A program made the position numbers and the translations under genes. Below, in pieces: positions 35,301-43,093 of a DNA stretch of 64,000 nucleotides. Below the pieces are notes generated by a model. The model saw only the letters and a list, made by a program, of their open reading frames with translations. It was not told where the DNA came from and did not search any database. Numbering within the stretch: position 1 is the stretch's first letter; each line of letters starts with the position of its first letter. The stretch is from Gammaproteobacteria bacterium (GTDB taxonomy: Bacteria; Pseudomonadota; Gammaproteobacteria; Xanthomonadales; Wenzhouxiangellaceae), in the NCBI GenBank assembly GCA_018819105.1, contig JAHJQV010000004.1, positions 62,001 through 126,000 of the forward strand. Direction: 5' to 3'.

Positions 35301-37419
35301 CGGTTTCGCCCAGCACCGTTGCCGCGGGCGCCGAAGTCGTGTTTGGATACGGACCAGGGGCGGCGCCGGCCGGTACCTGCAGGGTCGCCACGAAAGTGCA
35401 CGTTTGCCCCGGCAGCAGGCTGGCCCCGGTCAAGATCAGGGTTGTGGTGCCGCTCAATTGTGAACCCGCGCCGCAGACATCGTTGGCTGGCAGACCGATC
35501 GCGGCGAGGCCGGACAGCGTGGCGGCAAGATCATCGGTGAAGGTGATGCCGGTCGCGCCGGCCTGTGCGTTCTCGCTGTACTGCAGGCTAAATTGCAGGT
35601 CTACTGTCTCGCCGGGTTGCACCGGATCGGCGAGGAAGGTCTTGGCCAGTGTCGGTGCCCCCAGAATCTGCAACTGGGCGGCGGCGGCATTGCCGGTCAG
35701 TGCTACAGCGTCCACCATGCCACTGATCGGGCCGGTGAGATTGGTAATGACACCAGGCGGCAGACCGGTCGGCAAATTGACACCGACCTGGAACGTGCAG
35801 GACGCGCCCGGTGCGAGTTCGCCGCCCTGAATCAGAAGGCCCTGTGCCCCGGCATCGAGGGGGGCGACGTTGATTGTCGAAGACGCGCCGCAGAATCCTG
35901 CCGCCGGCAGCGTCACCGGAAGCGGTGTGGGCAGGAAGTTGGTCAATTCATCGGTAAAGGACAGGTCGGTTGCAGTTGCGGTCGTGCTGGTGTTCTCAAT
36001 GGTGAATTCAATTGTGGTGGTGCCACCGGACGGTGCCGGATTTACGGTGAAGGTTTTGCTCAGCCGCGGCGCGGCGAACACAAACAGATCGTCGCGTGCG
36101 ATATTGCCCAGCAGCGGCTCCGCGCCACCGAAATCGGCTTCGATGGCCGAGCTGGCATTGGCATAAATTCCTGGCGTGGCATCAGCCGGCACCTGCAGAG
36201 TCACAACAAAACTGCACTGGCTGCGTGCGTCCAGCTGGCCGCCGGTAAAACTGAGCAGGGAGCTGCCGGTCAATTGCGAACCGGCACCGCAACTGTCGGT
36301 GGCTGGCAGCACGCTGGCCACCAATCCGCTGAGCGTGGCATCCAGATCGTCATCGAAGCGGATGTCACTGGCGGCTACGAGCCCGTCGCGATTGAGGATG
36401 GTAAAGCGCAGCTCAACGCTGTCGCCCGGTGGTACGGGGTCGGCCAGAAACTCCTTGATCAGCAGGATGCGGCCACCCTGTGAATCCAGCGATGCGACCG
36501 CACGACCATTTTCGAGCACAAAGCCCAGCGGCGGAGCCGAAACCATGGTTCCACTAATGTTGTCCAGCACACCGATTGAGGCGGATACCACGTCGACGCC
36601 GATTTCACAGGTTCCGCCAGCGGCCACCGCTGCCTGGTTGGGAAAGGCTGCCGGGGGCAGGCTGATGACGCCGGTTCCCGGCTCCGCAATTACGTCGCCG
36701 CCAGTGAAGTCGAGCGGAAACGGCTGGGTGATTGATGCGTTGCAAGTATTGGTGAGGTTCGCCGGATCGGCAATCACCAGTCCGGTGGGCAAGGTGTCGC
36801 TGAACTGGATATTGGTCGCCGCAGATGTATTCAGTGAGTTGTCGAAAGTGAAGGTCAGGCGCTCACGCTGACCGATGACGGTGGTGGAGGTGGAAAAACT
36901 TTTACTGAATCCGGGCCGGTCGGCGGCAATCACCAGATCGGCGCTGGCGGAACCGCTGTTGCCGGCACTGGAGGTGAGGTCGCCACTCACATTCATGAAG
37001 GTGCCGGGCATCACGCCGGTGACCAGCACCTCGATTTCACAGCTCGCGAAGGCAGTGACCGAACCGGCAACAAAAGAGATGTTCGCGCCGGCCAGAACAT
37101 CGAAGGTCCCGGCACCGCAGCTTGACATGGCGCCGTCGGGCGAAGCAAGTATCAGACCGGCCGGCAACATATTCACAAATGCCAGATCGCTGACCGGTGC
37201 CCCACTGGTTTCAGTGATGGTGTAGCGCAGCACGGCGGTGCTTCCCGGGCCGATGGTTCCGGGATCAAAACGCATGGAAAATGCCGGCACCGAAACACCA
37301 TTGATCTGGGCTGTGGCATCGGACACAGCGCCTGTGCCCAGCAGCAGCAACATCACCATGGCCGCATTGATCATGCCGTGCATGCGCTGGGTGACGACAT
37401 GCAAGCTTGTTGTGCTCAC
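32308..37419 (-). CDS. Giant exported repeat protein (DUF7933-type repeats, choice-of-anchor U, VPALG tail)
   Basis: 1703 residues. Starts at a GTG at 37419 or ATGs at 37383/37374, all before a signal peptide (AAMVMLLLLGTGAVSDATAQ). Eleven tandem ~115-130-residue repeats follow (to ~1420), each with a (S/A/T)F-x-D/A-P-x-x-P/A-G start, a LTFTIDNS strand, a GLSFVDPLPAGLRIASPAN segment, CGAGSQL-type cysteines, and a SLAPGGSCTF-type end. They match the DUF11/DUF7933 family of surface Ig-like domains. Then EDSDGVPAAVEDLAPNNGDG begins a choice-of-anchor-U-like domain (~1440-1640), and the end has PVPALGTGMLALLLALLLLI plus basic residues, a VPALG/IPTL-type sorting and anchoring signal. It heads the nine-gene same-strand run. 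Role as a surface stalk or matrix protein is inferred. Confidence 0.88.
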   Translation of the reverse strand: MSTTSLHVVTQRMHGMINAAMVMLLLLGTGAVSDATAQINGVSVPAFSMRFDPGTIGPGSTAVLRYTITETSGAPVSDLAFVNMLPAGLILASPDGAMSSCGAGTFDVLAGANISFVAGSVTAFASCEIEVLVTGVMPGTFMNVSGDLTSSAGNSGSASADLVIAADRPGFSKSFSTSTTVIGQRERLTFTFDNSLNTSAATNIQFSDTLPTGLVIADPANLTNTCNASITQPFPLDFTGGDVIAEPGTGVISLPPAAFPNQAAVAAGGTCEIGVDVVSASIGVLDNISGTMVSAPPLGFVLENGRAVASLDSQGGRILLIKEFLADPVPPGDSVELRFTILNRDGLVAASDIRFDDDLDATLSGLVASVLPATDSCGAGSQLTGSSLLSFTGGQLDARSQCSFVVTLQVPADATPGIYANASSAIEADFGGAEPLLGNIARDDLFVFAAPRLSKTFTVNPAPSGGTTTIEFTIENTSTTATATDLSFTDELTNFLPTPLPVTLPAAGFCGASSTINVAPLDAGAQGLLIQGGELAPGASCTFQVGVNLPTGLPPGVITNLTGPISGMVDAVALTGNAAAAQLQILGAPTLAKTFLADPVQPGETVDLQFSLQYSENAQAGATGITFTDDLAATLSGLAAIGLPANDVCGAGSQLSGTTTLILTGASLLPGQTCTFVATLQVPAGAAPGPYPNTTSAPAATVLGETAIGLAASDTLDIASLSFDKSFIDDPVLPGGTVTLSFTLRNDSTTEAASAIQFTDNLVDTLAGLAATGLPLADPCGMGSQVTGLSSNSFLLFTGGSLAPGGSCTFTIDLNVPAAAVPNDYQSATSDLTATVAGSTITLPPATDVLMVDDLRLQLTKAFTDDPAGPGDSVTLQFTLDNLDAVSVVSDISFTDDLDAALSGLLATGLPVNDICGAGSQLSGTSVLTLAGGSLAAGDQCVFDVTLQLPASLPSTGSVTNVTSEVSGTLGGLAVRGDPASADLLLQNLLFSKAFSSQAVAGGMVNLDYTISNPDPVNPAGGLAFTDNLGSVIPGLVAVGLPQSDLCGTGSTLAGSSLITLNNASIAPGASCSFSVTLQLPATAVPGSFPSASSALTSGGLVVAPPATATLTVEPPPLFAKAFAASTIVAGASTALTFTIDNSASALPATALGFTDPLPAGLVLADPANPSSSCAGSISAAPGSDSIAFSGGNVDAGASCTLSVGVRALLDGVFNNVTGTLSSSSGSSAPASANLTVTPAPVPGFSKSFNPDSVPQGDISELTLIIDNSAALLDASGLSFNDPLPAGMQLASPANASNGCGCTLTAPDGGSNVQLSGGLVAAGASCQIRVNVVTTAAGMLVNTTSALSSSLGSSPVATATLTVRTAPGFSKSFAPTPVAAGGVSQLTFSIDNSAESVAANGLSFVDPLPAGLRIASPANDSTSCTGGTLTAPVGGTQIDYSGGSVAAAAACSISVDIVGAQPGTWLNTSSPLDSSLGTSPPASATLVVNEDSDGVPAAVEDLAPNNGDGNDDGIPDGIQDDVASLPSFDGGAFVTVVAGGGCSTINDVEALAASSQSSPPPPAVSFPFGLIGFALPCENASVDIIFHAADSGFSQSYFKFGPTTPGDPTTSEWFDFTAGAPTGATVNGNVWTLLLADNALGDSSGDDGIINDPGGPVSQALAEPEPVPALGTGMLALLLALLLLIAGLHWQHFNNNQRARSSA

Positions 37420-37899
37420 GCTGCCAACCTGCTGACTGGCACCGCTGCAGGCGACGGCGTCTGCCGCTCAGCCTGCGCCATGGACACGTGGCAGCTGGTC
37501 AGCGCGAGGCTTAACCCATGGGAAATAACCTGTTGACGATGATCAAGCAGGGCTGGCGGACTGGTCATGTTCATGATCACCCCTCAAGAAGTGACTTCCA
37601 TGTTGTGTCAGTGCTCGACATCATGTCTGCCATGACTGGCAGCAGGCTCTCACCCGCCTTGGCACAATGCGATACTGACGTGACTCTGGTTTGATTATTT
37701 TGTTTTTCTATTGCCGCCAGCATAGCAGTATGGGGCCCTGCTGAACAGCCCTTGTTGATGTATTCTTCACATTTTTCCTGCCTGACACATGCTGCACCAG
37801 CAAGCCGACCATGGACTGCCTGAGCAGTCTCTGACTGTCACAGGAATTCCGGTGGTGTAAACTAGGCAGCCTCCCTGTCCACTCAGAAGAGAAGCGCTT
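37420..37899. other. 480-bp divergent intergenic region
   Basis: Separates the minus-strand giant-protein run from the plus-strand FG-GAP gene, so it must hold both promoters. An AT-rich patch (TTTGATTATTTTGTTTTTCT, ~37689-37709) stands out from the GC-rich surround. Short open frames here on either strand lack ribosome sites and family features, so I annotate none. GAAGAG at 37885 is the likely ribosome site for the gene at 37900. Confidence 0.6.
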
Positions 37900-39732
37900 A
37901 TGGCCTGTCGCCAATCGACCACAGCAGAGCTTCCAGGCATCAGAGTGTTCTTGGTGTGGACCCTGCTCGGCCTGGTCTGTGCTACAGCCGACATCGCCGG
38001 TGAAGATGCCCACGCAACAAACCCGGCACAACGCAGTGGTCAACCTGAGTTCAGCTTTCAGGCTGTAACTCTGGCAAGCTATCTGCCCTCCCCCGGCATG
38101 GGCAGCGGCATTGCCGTGGCCGATTTTGATGCTGACGGCGATCCGGACATCTTTCTGCCGACCGGTGCCGGCGTGCCCAATCAGCTGTGGCGAAACCGTG
38201 GTGACGGCAGTTTCGATGAAGTGGCATCAAGCTTCGGGCTGGACGATCTGCGCCAGGCGCGCGCTGCTCTGTGGCTGGATTACGACGGCGATGGCGATCT
38301 TGACCTGTTCATCGCGCGCGATTGCTTTGCCAGCGGTCAGAACGTCCCAGCCACCGGCAGTTGCGGCGAAGCTGTGCTGTCCCTGTTCGAGCAACGCGCT
38401 TCGGGCTTTGTTGACATTTCGGCACAACGGGGACTCATTACGCAGGCGGGTCAGCTGGCAGACGGCTTTCATTCCGGTGGCCTGAGCGCCGCCGATGTCA
38501 GCGGTGATGGCTTGCCGGACATCTACGCAGCCCGCTGGCAAACCCGGCCCGAACTTTATCTCAGCGACACGCTGTTTATCACCGGCAAGGGTGCCGGGTA
38601 TTCGCTGGGCAGCGGACTGACCACCATCGCCGGACAACAGGCCGGCTACTGGCAGGGTCTGATGCATGATTTTGATCGTGATGGCAGCATGGATCTGTTC
38701 GTCAATGTGGACTTCAGTGCCAATCAGCTGTGGCTGAACCGGGGTCTGCTGGAGTTCGACGACATTGCGGTGCCGGCCGGTGTGGCCTCGGCATGGAACG
38801 AAATGGGCGTTGCCGCTGGTGACTATGACAACGACGGCGATGTTGACCTGTTCGCCAGCAACATCTTTGACTGGATCGGGCCATCTGCCGGCAGCCACAA
38901 CCTGCTGCTGCGCAATGACAGCCACAGCGGTCAGGTGCTGTTCACCGAGCACGCCCAGGCACTGGGCGTGGACGATGCCGGCTGGGGCTGGGGCGCGACC
39001 TGGCTGGACGCGGACAACGATGGCGATCTGGATCTGGCAGTCACCAACGGTTACTGTCAGCCGCCGCCAGACGTCTGTCCGGCGGAGTTTGCCAACGACC
39101 GCTCTCGCCTGTTTGTGCAAACCGGCCCGGGCAATGCCCTGGTTGAAGCGGGTGAGAGCGTTGGTTTTGCTGATCGACTGACAGGCGGCGGGTTGATCGC
39201 TGCGGACTTCAATGGCGATGGCCGCATGGATCTGCTGCAAACCGCAATCGACCCGGATACCTCAGCCAATCCACTGCTGCGCAGTGAGCGTCTCACGCTG
39301 TATCTGAACACGGCAAGCGGCGCTGGAGACAATCACGGCTGGCTGGCGGTGCAGCCACGCCTGCGCGCCGCCAACTCGCATGCACTGGGCACCGAACTGC
39401 GTCTGTATCTGGACGATGGCCGCATGCTGACACGCTGGATTCATGCCGGTGAAAGCTGGCTGAGTCAGGCACCGGCCAGGGCCCACTTCGGCATTGGCAA
39501 TGCCGGCATTGAGCGGCTGGAAGTCGACTGGCCCGAGCTGGGGCAAAACCCCGGTGGCGCCTGTCCCACTGGTGGCCTGCCCGACAGTGGCCACTGCACC
39601 GGCACAGGCGATGCACAAGATGCGAGCGGCGGCACCAGCGTTTTCCTGTCACCAGCGACCGGCACGGTCCTGCACATCACCGGACCTGAGACCCTGCTGC
39701 GCACAGGATTTGAAGACCCGCTCAGTCGCTAG
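37900..39732 (+). CDS. Exported CRTAC1-like FG-GAP/VCBS repeat protein with ASPIC/UnbV domain
   Basis: 610 residues. An N-terminal hydrophobic segment (VFLVWTLLGLVCATADIA) serves as the signal. From ~65 to ~460 there are seven or so FG-GAP repeats with calcium-loop motifs (VADFDADGDPDIFLP, LDYDGDGDLDLF, GDYDNDGDVDLF, LDADNDGDLDLAV, ADFNGDGRMDLL), predicting a beta-propeller. Residues ~470-560 are an ASPIC/UnbV domain (WLAVQPRLRAANSHALGTEL, then FGIGNAGIERLEVDWP). The end, LLRTGFEDPLSR, is a DGFE-type tail. This family is exported; roles are mostly unknown. Its TAG stop (39730-39732) is part of the CTAG that borders the MITE at 39733. Confidence 0.88.
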   Translation: MACRQSTTAELPGIRVFLVWTLLGLVCATADIAGEDAHATNPAQRSGQPEFSFQAVTLASYLPSPGMGSGIAVADFDADGDPDIFLPTGAGVPNQLWRNRGDGSFDEVASSFGLDDLRQARAALWLDYDGDGDLDLFIARDCFASGQNVPATGSCGEAVLSLFEQRASGFVDISAQRGLITQAGQLADGFHSGGLSAADVSGDGLPDIYAARWQTRPELYLSDTLFITGKGAGYSLGSGLTTIAGQQAGYWQGLMHDFDRDGSMDLFVNVDFSANQLWLNRGLLEFDDIAVPAGVASAWNEMGVAAGDYDNDGDVDLFASNIFDWIGPSAGSHNLLLRNDSHSGQVLFTEHAQALGVDDAGWGWGATWLDADNDGDLDLAVTNGYCQPPPDVCPAEFANDRSRLFVQTGPGNALVEAGESVGFADRLTGGGLIAADFNGDGRMDLLQTAIDPDTSANPLLRSERLTLYLNTASGAGDNHGWLAVQPRLRAANSHALGTELRLYLDDGRMLTRWIHAGESWLSQAPARAHFGIGNAGIERLEVDWPELGQNPGGACPTGGLPDSGHCTGTGDAQDASGGTSVFLSPATGTVLHITGPETLLRTGFEDPLSR

Positions 39733-39910
39733 CCCGCATTATTCATGAGTCGACGTCGCGAGATGCTGCCAGTGCCTGTAGCTGTGGCGTTTCACGACCG
39801 AACGAACCGCAGGCGTACTTGACAGTACGTTGAGGATTCGTGACCGAGCGAAACGCCGCAGATGCGGGTATTGGCGGCATCGCAGTAGTCGGTTTCATGA
39901 ATAATGCGGG
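39733..39910. mobile_element. 178-bp MITE-like element with CTAG target duplication
   Basis: Terminal inverted repeats CCCGCATTATTCATGA (39733-39748) and its perfect complement (39895-39910), flanked by CTAG on both sides (39729-39732 and 39911-39914). The interior has a large imperfect dyad (GGCGTTTCACG... and ...GAGCGAAACGCC) and no gene. The two CTAG copies contain the TAG stops of the convergent CRTAC1-like and TonB-receptor genes. It differs in sequence from the element at 5987 but shares the CTAG target. Confidence 0.85.
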
Positions 39911-42739
39911 CTAGAACAGTCGCTGGGTCAGGCGCAGCCAGAACGTGGTACCCAGCAAGCGATAGGTGGAGACGTCAGTGTTGCCCTCGTCGGCGTTGAC
40001 CAGCAGCGGCGGCTGATCGTCAAACAGGTTGTCCACGCCCAGCATCAATGCGGTGCGGCTGCGCCATTCATGACCCACGTAAACATCGTGGTACAGGGTG
40101 TGTCCGACCCGGTTCACGGTGCCGGGAAACACCTCGCCTCCGCGCTCCGCGATGGCACCGATCCATTGCAGGGCATAGCCTGCGGTCCAGCCGCCACGGC
40201 GCCAGTCCAGCCGGTAATTGCCCTGCCACTCGGGGATGGCACCGAAATTGTCCTGGTCAAACCCGCCGGCACCGACAAACGGCTCGGCACCGGGAAAGGC
40301 GACCAGATCTCGCTCCAGCACGTGGCTGATCAGCGCGCGGTGGCTGAAGCTGCCCAGGCTGCTGTCATGCCGGTAGCGCAGATCAAGATCCAGGCCTTGT
40401 GCGGTTTCAGCCGCCAGGTTCTGCAGTTGCGCCTGCACACTGGTGATGCGGCCATCATCGGCACGGTTGATGCGATCACAGAACGCCGCCGCACCGGTGG
40501 CCAGACACTGTTCCAGTATGGTGTTGGCACCGAGACTGGCAATGCCATCGTCGATGTCGATGTTGTAGTAGTCCAGACTCAGCTCCAGCGCCGGCAATGA
40601 CGTTGGCAGCCAGGTGAAGCCGGCGGTGATCACTTCCGCCTGTTCCGCGTTTAGGTTGATGTTGCCGCCGGACAATTCCGGCGTCTCCTCGCCGTTCTGG
40701 CTGAAGCTGCCGTCGGCCGGTACGCCCTGGGCCACGCAGCGCTCGATTTCGGTGCCCGTCAGCGTGCTGAAATCGGCGCAGGGGTCGGTGACGATGGGGT
40801 TGGCCTGGGTAAAGCCGCCAAACAGCTCACCAACGTTGGGGGCACGGAACGCCTCCGACCAGGCCGCGCGCAGCCGCAATGATTCCACCGGTGTCCAGTA
40901 CATGCCGGCCTCGAACACGGTCTTGCTGCCAAAATTGGAAAAATCCACCAGCCGCGTGCCCAGATCCAGAGTCAGCGACTGTGCCCACGGCAGATCGCGC
41001 AGCAAGGGCACGCCCAGCTCCAGATAGGCCTCCTTGCTGTCAAACTGCCCGGCGGTGATCGCCCTGGCACTGCCGCTGGTGTTGCCAAGCACGGTTTGTG
41101 CATCCGGCACGTCGGCGGCCTGCTCTTCGCGATACTCAAACCCCAGCGCCATCTGCATGCTGCCGGCCGGCAATGACAGCAGACTGCCACTGAGGTTGGC
41201 ACTGGCCACGGTCTGTTCATTGAAGCCACGATCCTGCAGATCGGTGTCGACAAAGTCCAGCATGTCCTGGCTGATGCTGCCGGCACCACCAAACAGGTTC
41301 AGCGGCACGCAATCGGGCAATGGCGCGGCCGGCGTGCCGCACACCGCATTGCCATCGGTGTCCAGAAACGACGGGCCCAATGCCACTCGCAAGCGCGAAT
41401 CCAGCAGGTCACCGGTCTGCAGCTGATCCACCGTGTTGCGGCCACGGGTGATGCTGGCGTCCCAGAACCAGCCAGCCAGCAGGCCATCGGCACCGACCAC
41501 AAAGCGCCAGGCTTCGTTGTCCTGAACAAAGTCACGCGGCCCGGCTTCGATCAGCCGTCGTCGTACATCGGTGAGTGTCTCGCCGAAAGGGTTGAACAGA
41601 TTGTCGGCGCTCACCGCCACATCCTGCTCGCGATTGGTGAAAAACGGCAGTGGCGCAAGCCGGGTGCGTGAATCGCGATCATGATAGAACGCCTCGGCAA
41701 ACAGATTCAGCGCCGTGCTGAAGCGATATCGGCTCTGGGCAAACAGCGACAGGCGCTCCGACGGCTGCTGCAGATCCTCGAACGGGTTGAAGTTGAAACG
41801 GTCGGTGTCCGGGTCACTGTTGTCGCCAATCCAGGGTCGGAAATCGCTGAGATCACGGCCATCTTCTCCGTCAATCAGCGTCAGGCGCCCCAGCGAAGTG
41901 CGGAAATTGCCCTGCGGCGGTGCCGAACTGCCATCGAACACCGGTGTGTTGTCCGGTCCGGTAAAACTCAATCGGCGTTCGGCAAAGGCGCGTTCGCCCT
42001 TGCCCACCGAGGTCTGATCCACATACTCGGCGCCGAGAAAATACTGCCAGCGCTCACGCTGCTGGCCGAATACCAGGCTGACCTGTAGCGACTCTGCATC
42101 ACCGCGACTGCTGCTCAGGCCCTGGGCATTCAGTTCCAGGCCGTCGGTCTGCTGGCGGGTGATGATGTTCACCACTCCGGCCACGGCATCGGCACCGTAT
42201 TCCACCGAAGCCCCCGACTTGAAAATTTCCACCCGATCCACCGACGCCATCGGCAGCATGTTCAGATCGACTATGCCGCTGGCACCGTTGCCGCCGGGCA
42301 CAAAACGCCGCCCGTTGACCAGCACCAGCGTGCGTTGCGCCCCCAACCCACGCAACTCAATCGAGGCAATGCCACGTGACAGACCACCGCCCTCACCACG
42401 CGCACCGGTGCTGGTGTTGAGCGGAGACCCGGCCATGAACGGCAGCTGCTGCAGGAACGCACCGAGAAACTGCTGACCGGAGGTTTCCAGCTGCTGACGA
42501 TCGATCACGGTCAGCGGGTAAGCGCCGTCGGGCATGTCCATGCGCAGCCGCGTGCCGGTGACAGTGATGTTGTCCAGCGCTCGCTCATCGGCATCATCAC
42601 CAGCCGGCGTAGTTTGCGCCGGCAGCGCCAGCGCCAGCAGCAAACCCGGCAGACACAGCAGACTGACAGCAATACGTGGACAGATCGAAGGGCGATCGCA
42701 ATCGGTAAACGGCTGACTGCAGGAGGTTGTGAGGCGCAT
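39911..42739 (-). CDS. TonB-dependent outer-membrane receptor (PmrA-box controlled)
   Basis: 942 residues from the ATG at 42739; a TTG 8 codons earlier (42763) is less likely. The N-terminus is unusually long, with the hydrophobic signal at ~25-48 (IAVSLLCLPGLLLALALPAQ). Plug: LDNITVTGTRLRMDMPDGAY, AQRTLVLVNGRRFVPGG, and EIFKSGASVEYGADAVAGVV with NIITRQ. The barrel ends WLRLTQRLF with a terminal Phe. It belongs to the group with VNGRR-type plugs, often peptide- or polymer-related, but the ligand is unknown. A perfect PmrA-type box sits 47 bp upstream, and a PmrAB/QseBC-like two-component system is next. Its TAG stop is in the CTAG copy next to the MITE. Confidence 0.92.
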   Translation of the reverse strand: MRLTTSCSQPFTDCDRPSICPRIAVSLLCLPGLLLALALPAQTTPAGDDADERALDNITVTGTRLRMDMPDGAYPLTVIDRQQLETSGQQFLGAFLQQLPFMAGSPLNTSTGARGEGGGLSRGIASIELRGLGAQRTLVLVNGRRFVPGGNGASGIVDLNMLPMASVDRVEIFKSGASVEYGADAVAGVVNIITRQQTDGLELNAQGLSSSRGDAESLQVSLVFGQQRERWQYFLGAEYVDQTSVGKGERAFAERRLSFTGPDNTPVFDGSSAPPQGNFRTSLGRLTLIDGEDGRDLSDFRPWIGDNSDPDTDRFNFNPFEDLQQPSERLSLFAQSRYRFSTALNLFAEAFYHDRDSRTRLAPLPFFTNREQDVAVSADNLFNPFGETLTDVRRRLIEAGPRDFVQDNEAWRFVVGADGLLAGWFWDASITRGRNTVDQLQTGDLLDSRLRVALGPSFLDTDGNAVCGTPAAPLPDCVPLNLFGGAGSISQDMLDFVDTDLQDRGFNEQTVASANLSGSLLSLPAGSMQMALGFEYREEQAADVPDAQTVLGNTSGSARAITAGQFDSKEAYLELGVPLLRDLPWAQSLTLDLGTRLVDFSNFGSKTVFEAGMYWTPVESLRLRAAWSEAFRAPNVGELFGGFTQANPIVTDPCADFSTLTGTEIERCVAQGVPADGSFSQNGEETPELSGGNINLNAEQAEVITAGFTWLPTSLPALELSLDYYNIDIDDGIASLGANTILEQCLATGAAAFCDRINRADDGRITSVQAQLQNLAAETAQGLDLDLRYRHDSSLGSFSHRALISHVLERDLVAFPGAEPFVGAGGFDQDNFGAIPEWQGNYRLDWRRGGWTAGYALQWIGAIAERGGEVFPGTVNRVGHTLYHDVYVGHEWRSRTALMLGVDNLFDDQPPLLVNADEGNTDVSTYRLLGTTFWLRLTQRLF

Positions 42740-42785
42740 AGGGCGATACTGATAACGATTCAACGCGCCATTATGGCCAGCCTGG

Positions 42786-42802
42786 CTTAAGTGAAACTTA
42801 AG
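42786..42802 (-). promoter_or_regulatory. PmrA/QseB-type box in the TonB-receptor promoter
   Basis: CTTAAG-N5-CTTAAG (spacer TGAAA in plus-strand reading) fits the PmrA consensus YTTAAK-N5-YTTAAK exactly. On the minus strand it ends 10 bp before a CATAAT -10 candidate, the normal spacing for an OmpR-family activator replacing a -35. The rest of the gap to 43093 (about 290 bp) shows nothing further that I can name. Confidence 0.7.
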
Positions 42803-43093
42803 CGATGCGGATCAATGCGACAGTCCACAGATGAATGCGATGAAGAATTGTCACAAGCCTCTTCTCCAAGCAATGAAATGGCTGTGCGATCTGCTAAATC
42901 TGTGGCTTCATTGTGTTCCCAACAATGAAAATCATACCTGCCCACTCTGCAACCGACAGCTGATCATATTGTATTGCATCGGCAGATTACGCCGAAGTTA
43001 CGGCATGCCTGCAAACTGATCACAGCGCATTCCGGAGCCACAGTCGTTGCGACGCGTTTCTTGAACCGACTGCGCGACGCAGCATGCCAACGC

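Noticed and set aside
32308-37419. A DNA-level repeat or CRISPR-like array in the repeat protein gene
   Set aside because: The periodicity is at protein level only; nucleotide copies differ greatly and there are no spacers.
42740-42763. TTG start for the second TonB receptor
   Set aside because: It gives 8 extra residues and no ribosome site; the ATG at 42739 is simpler.
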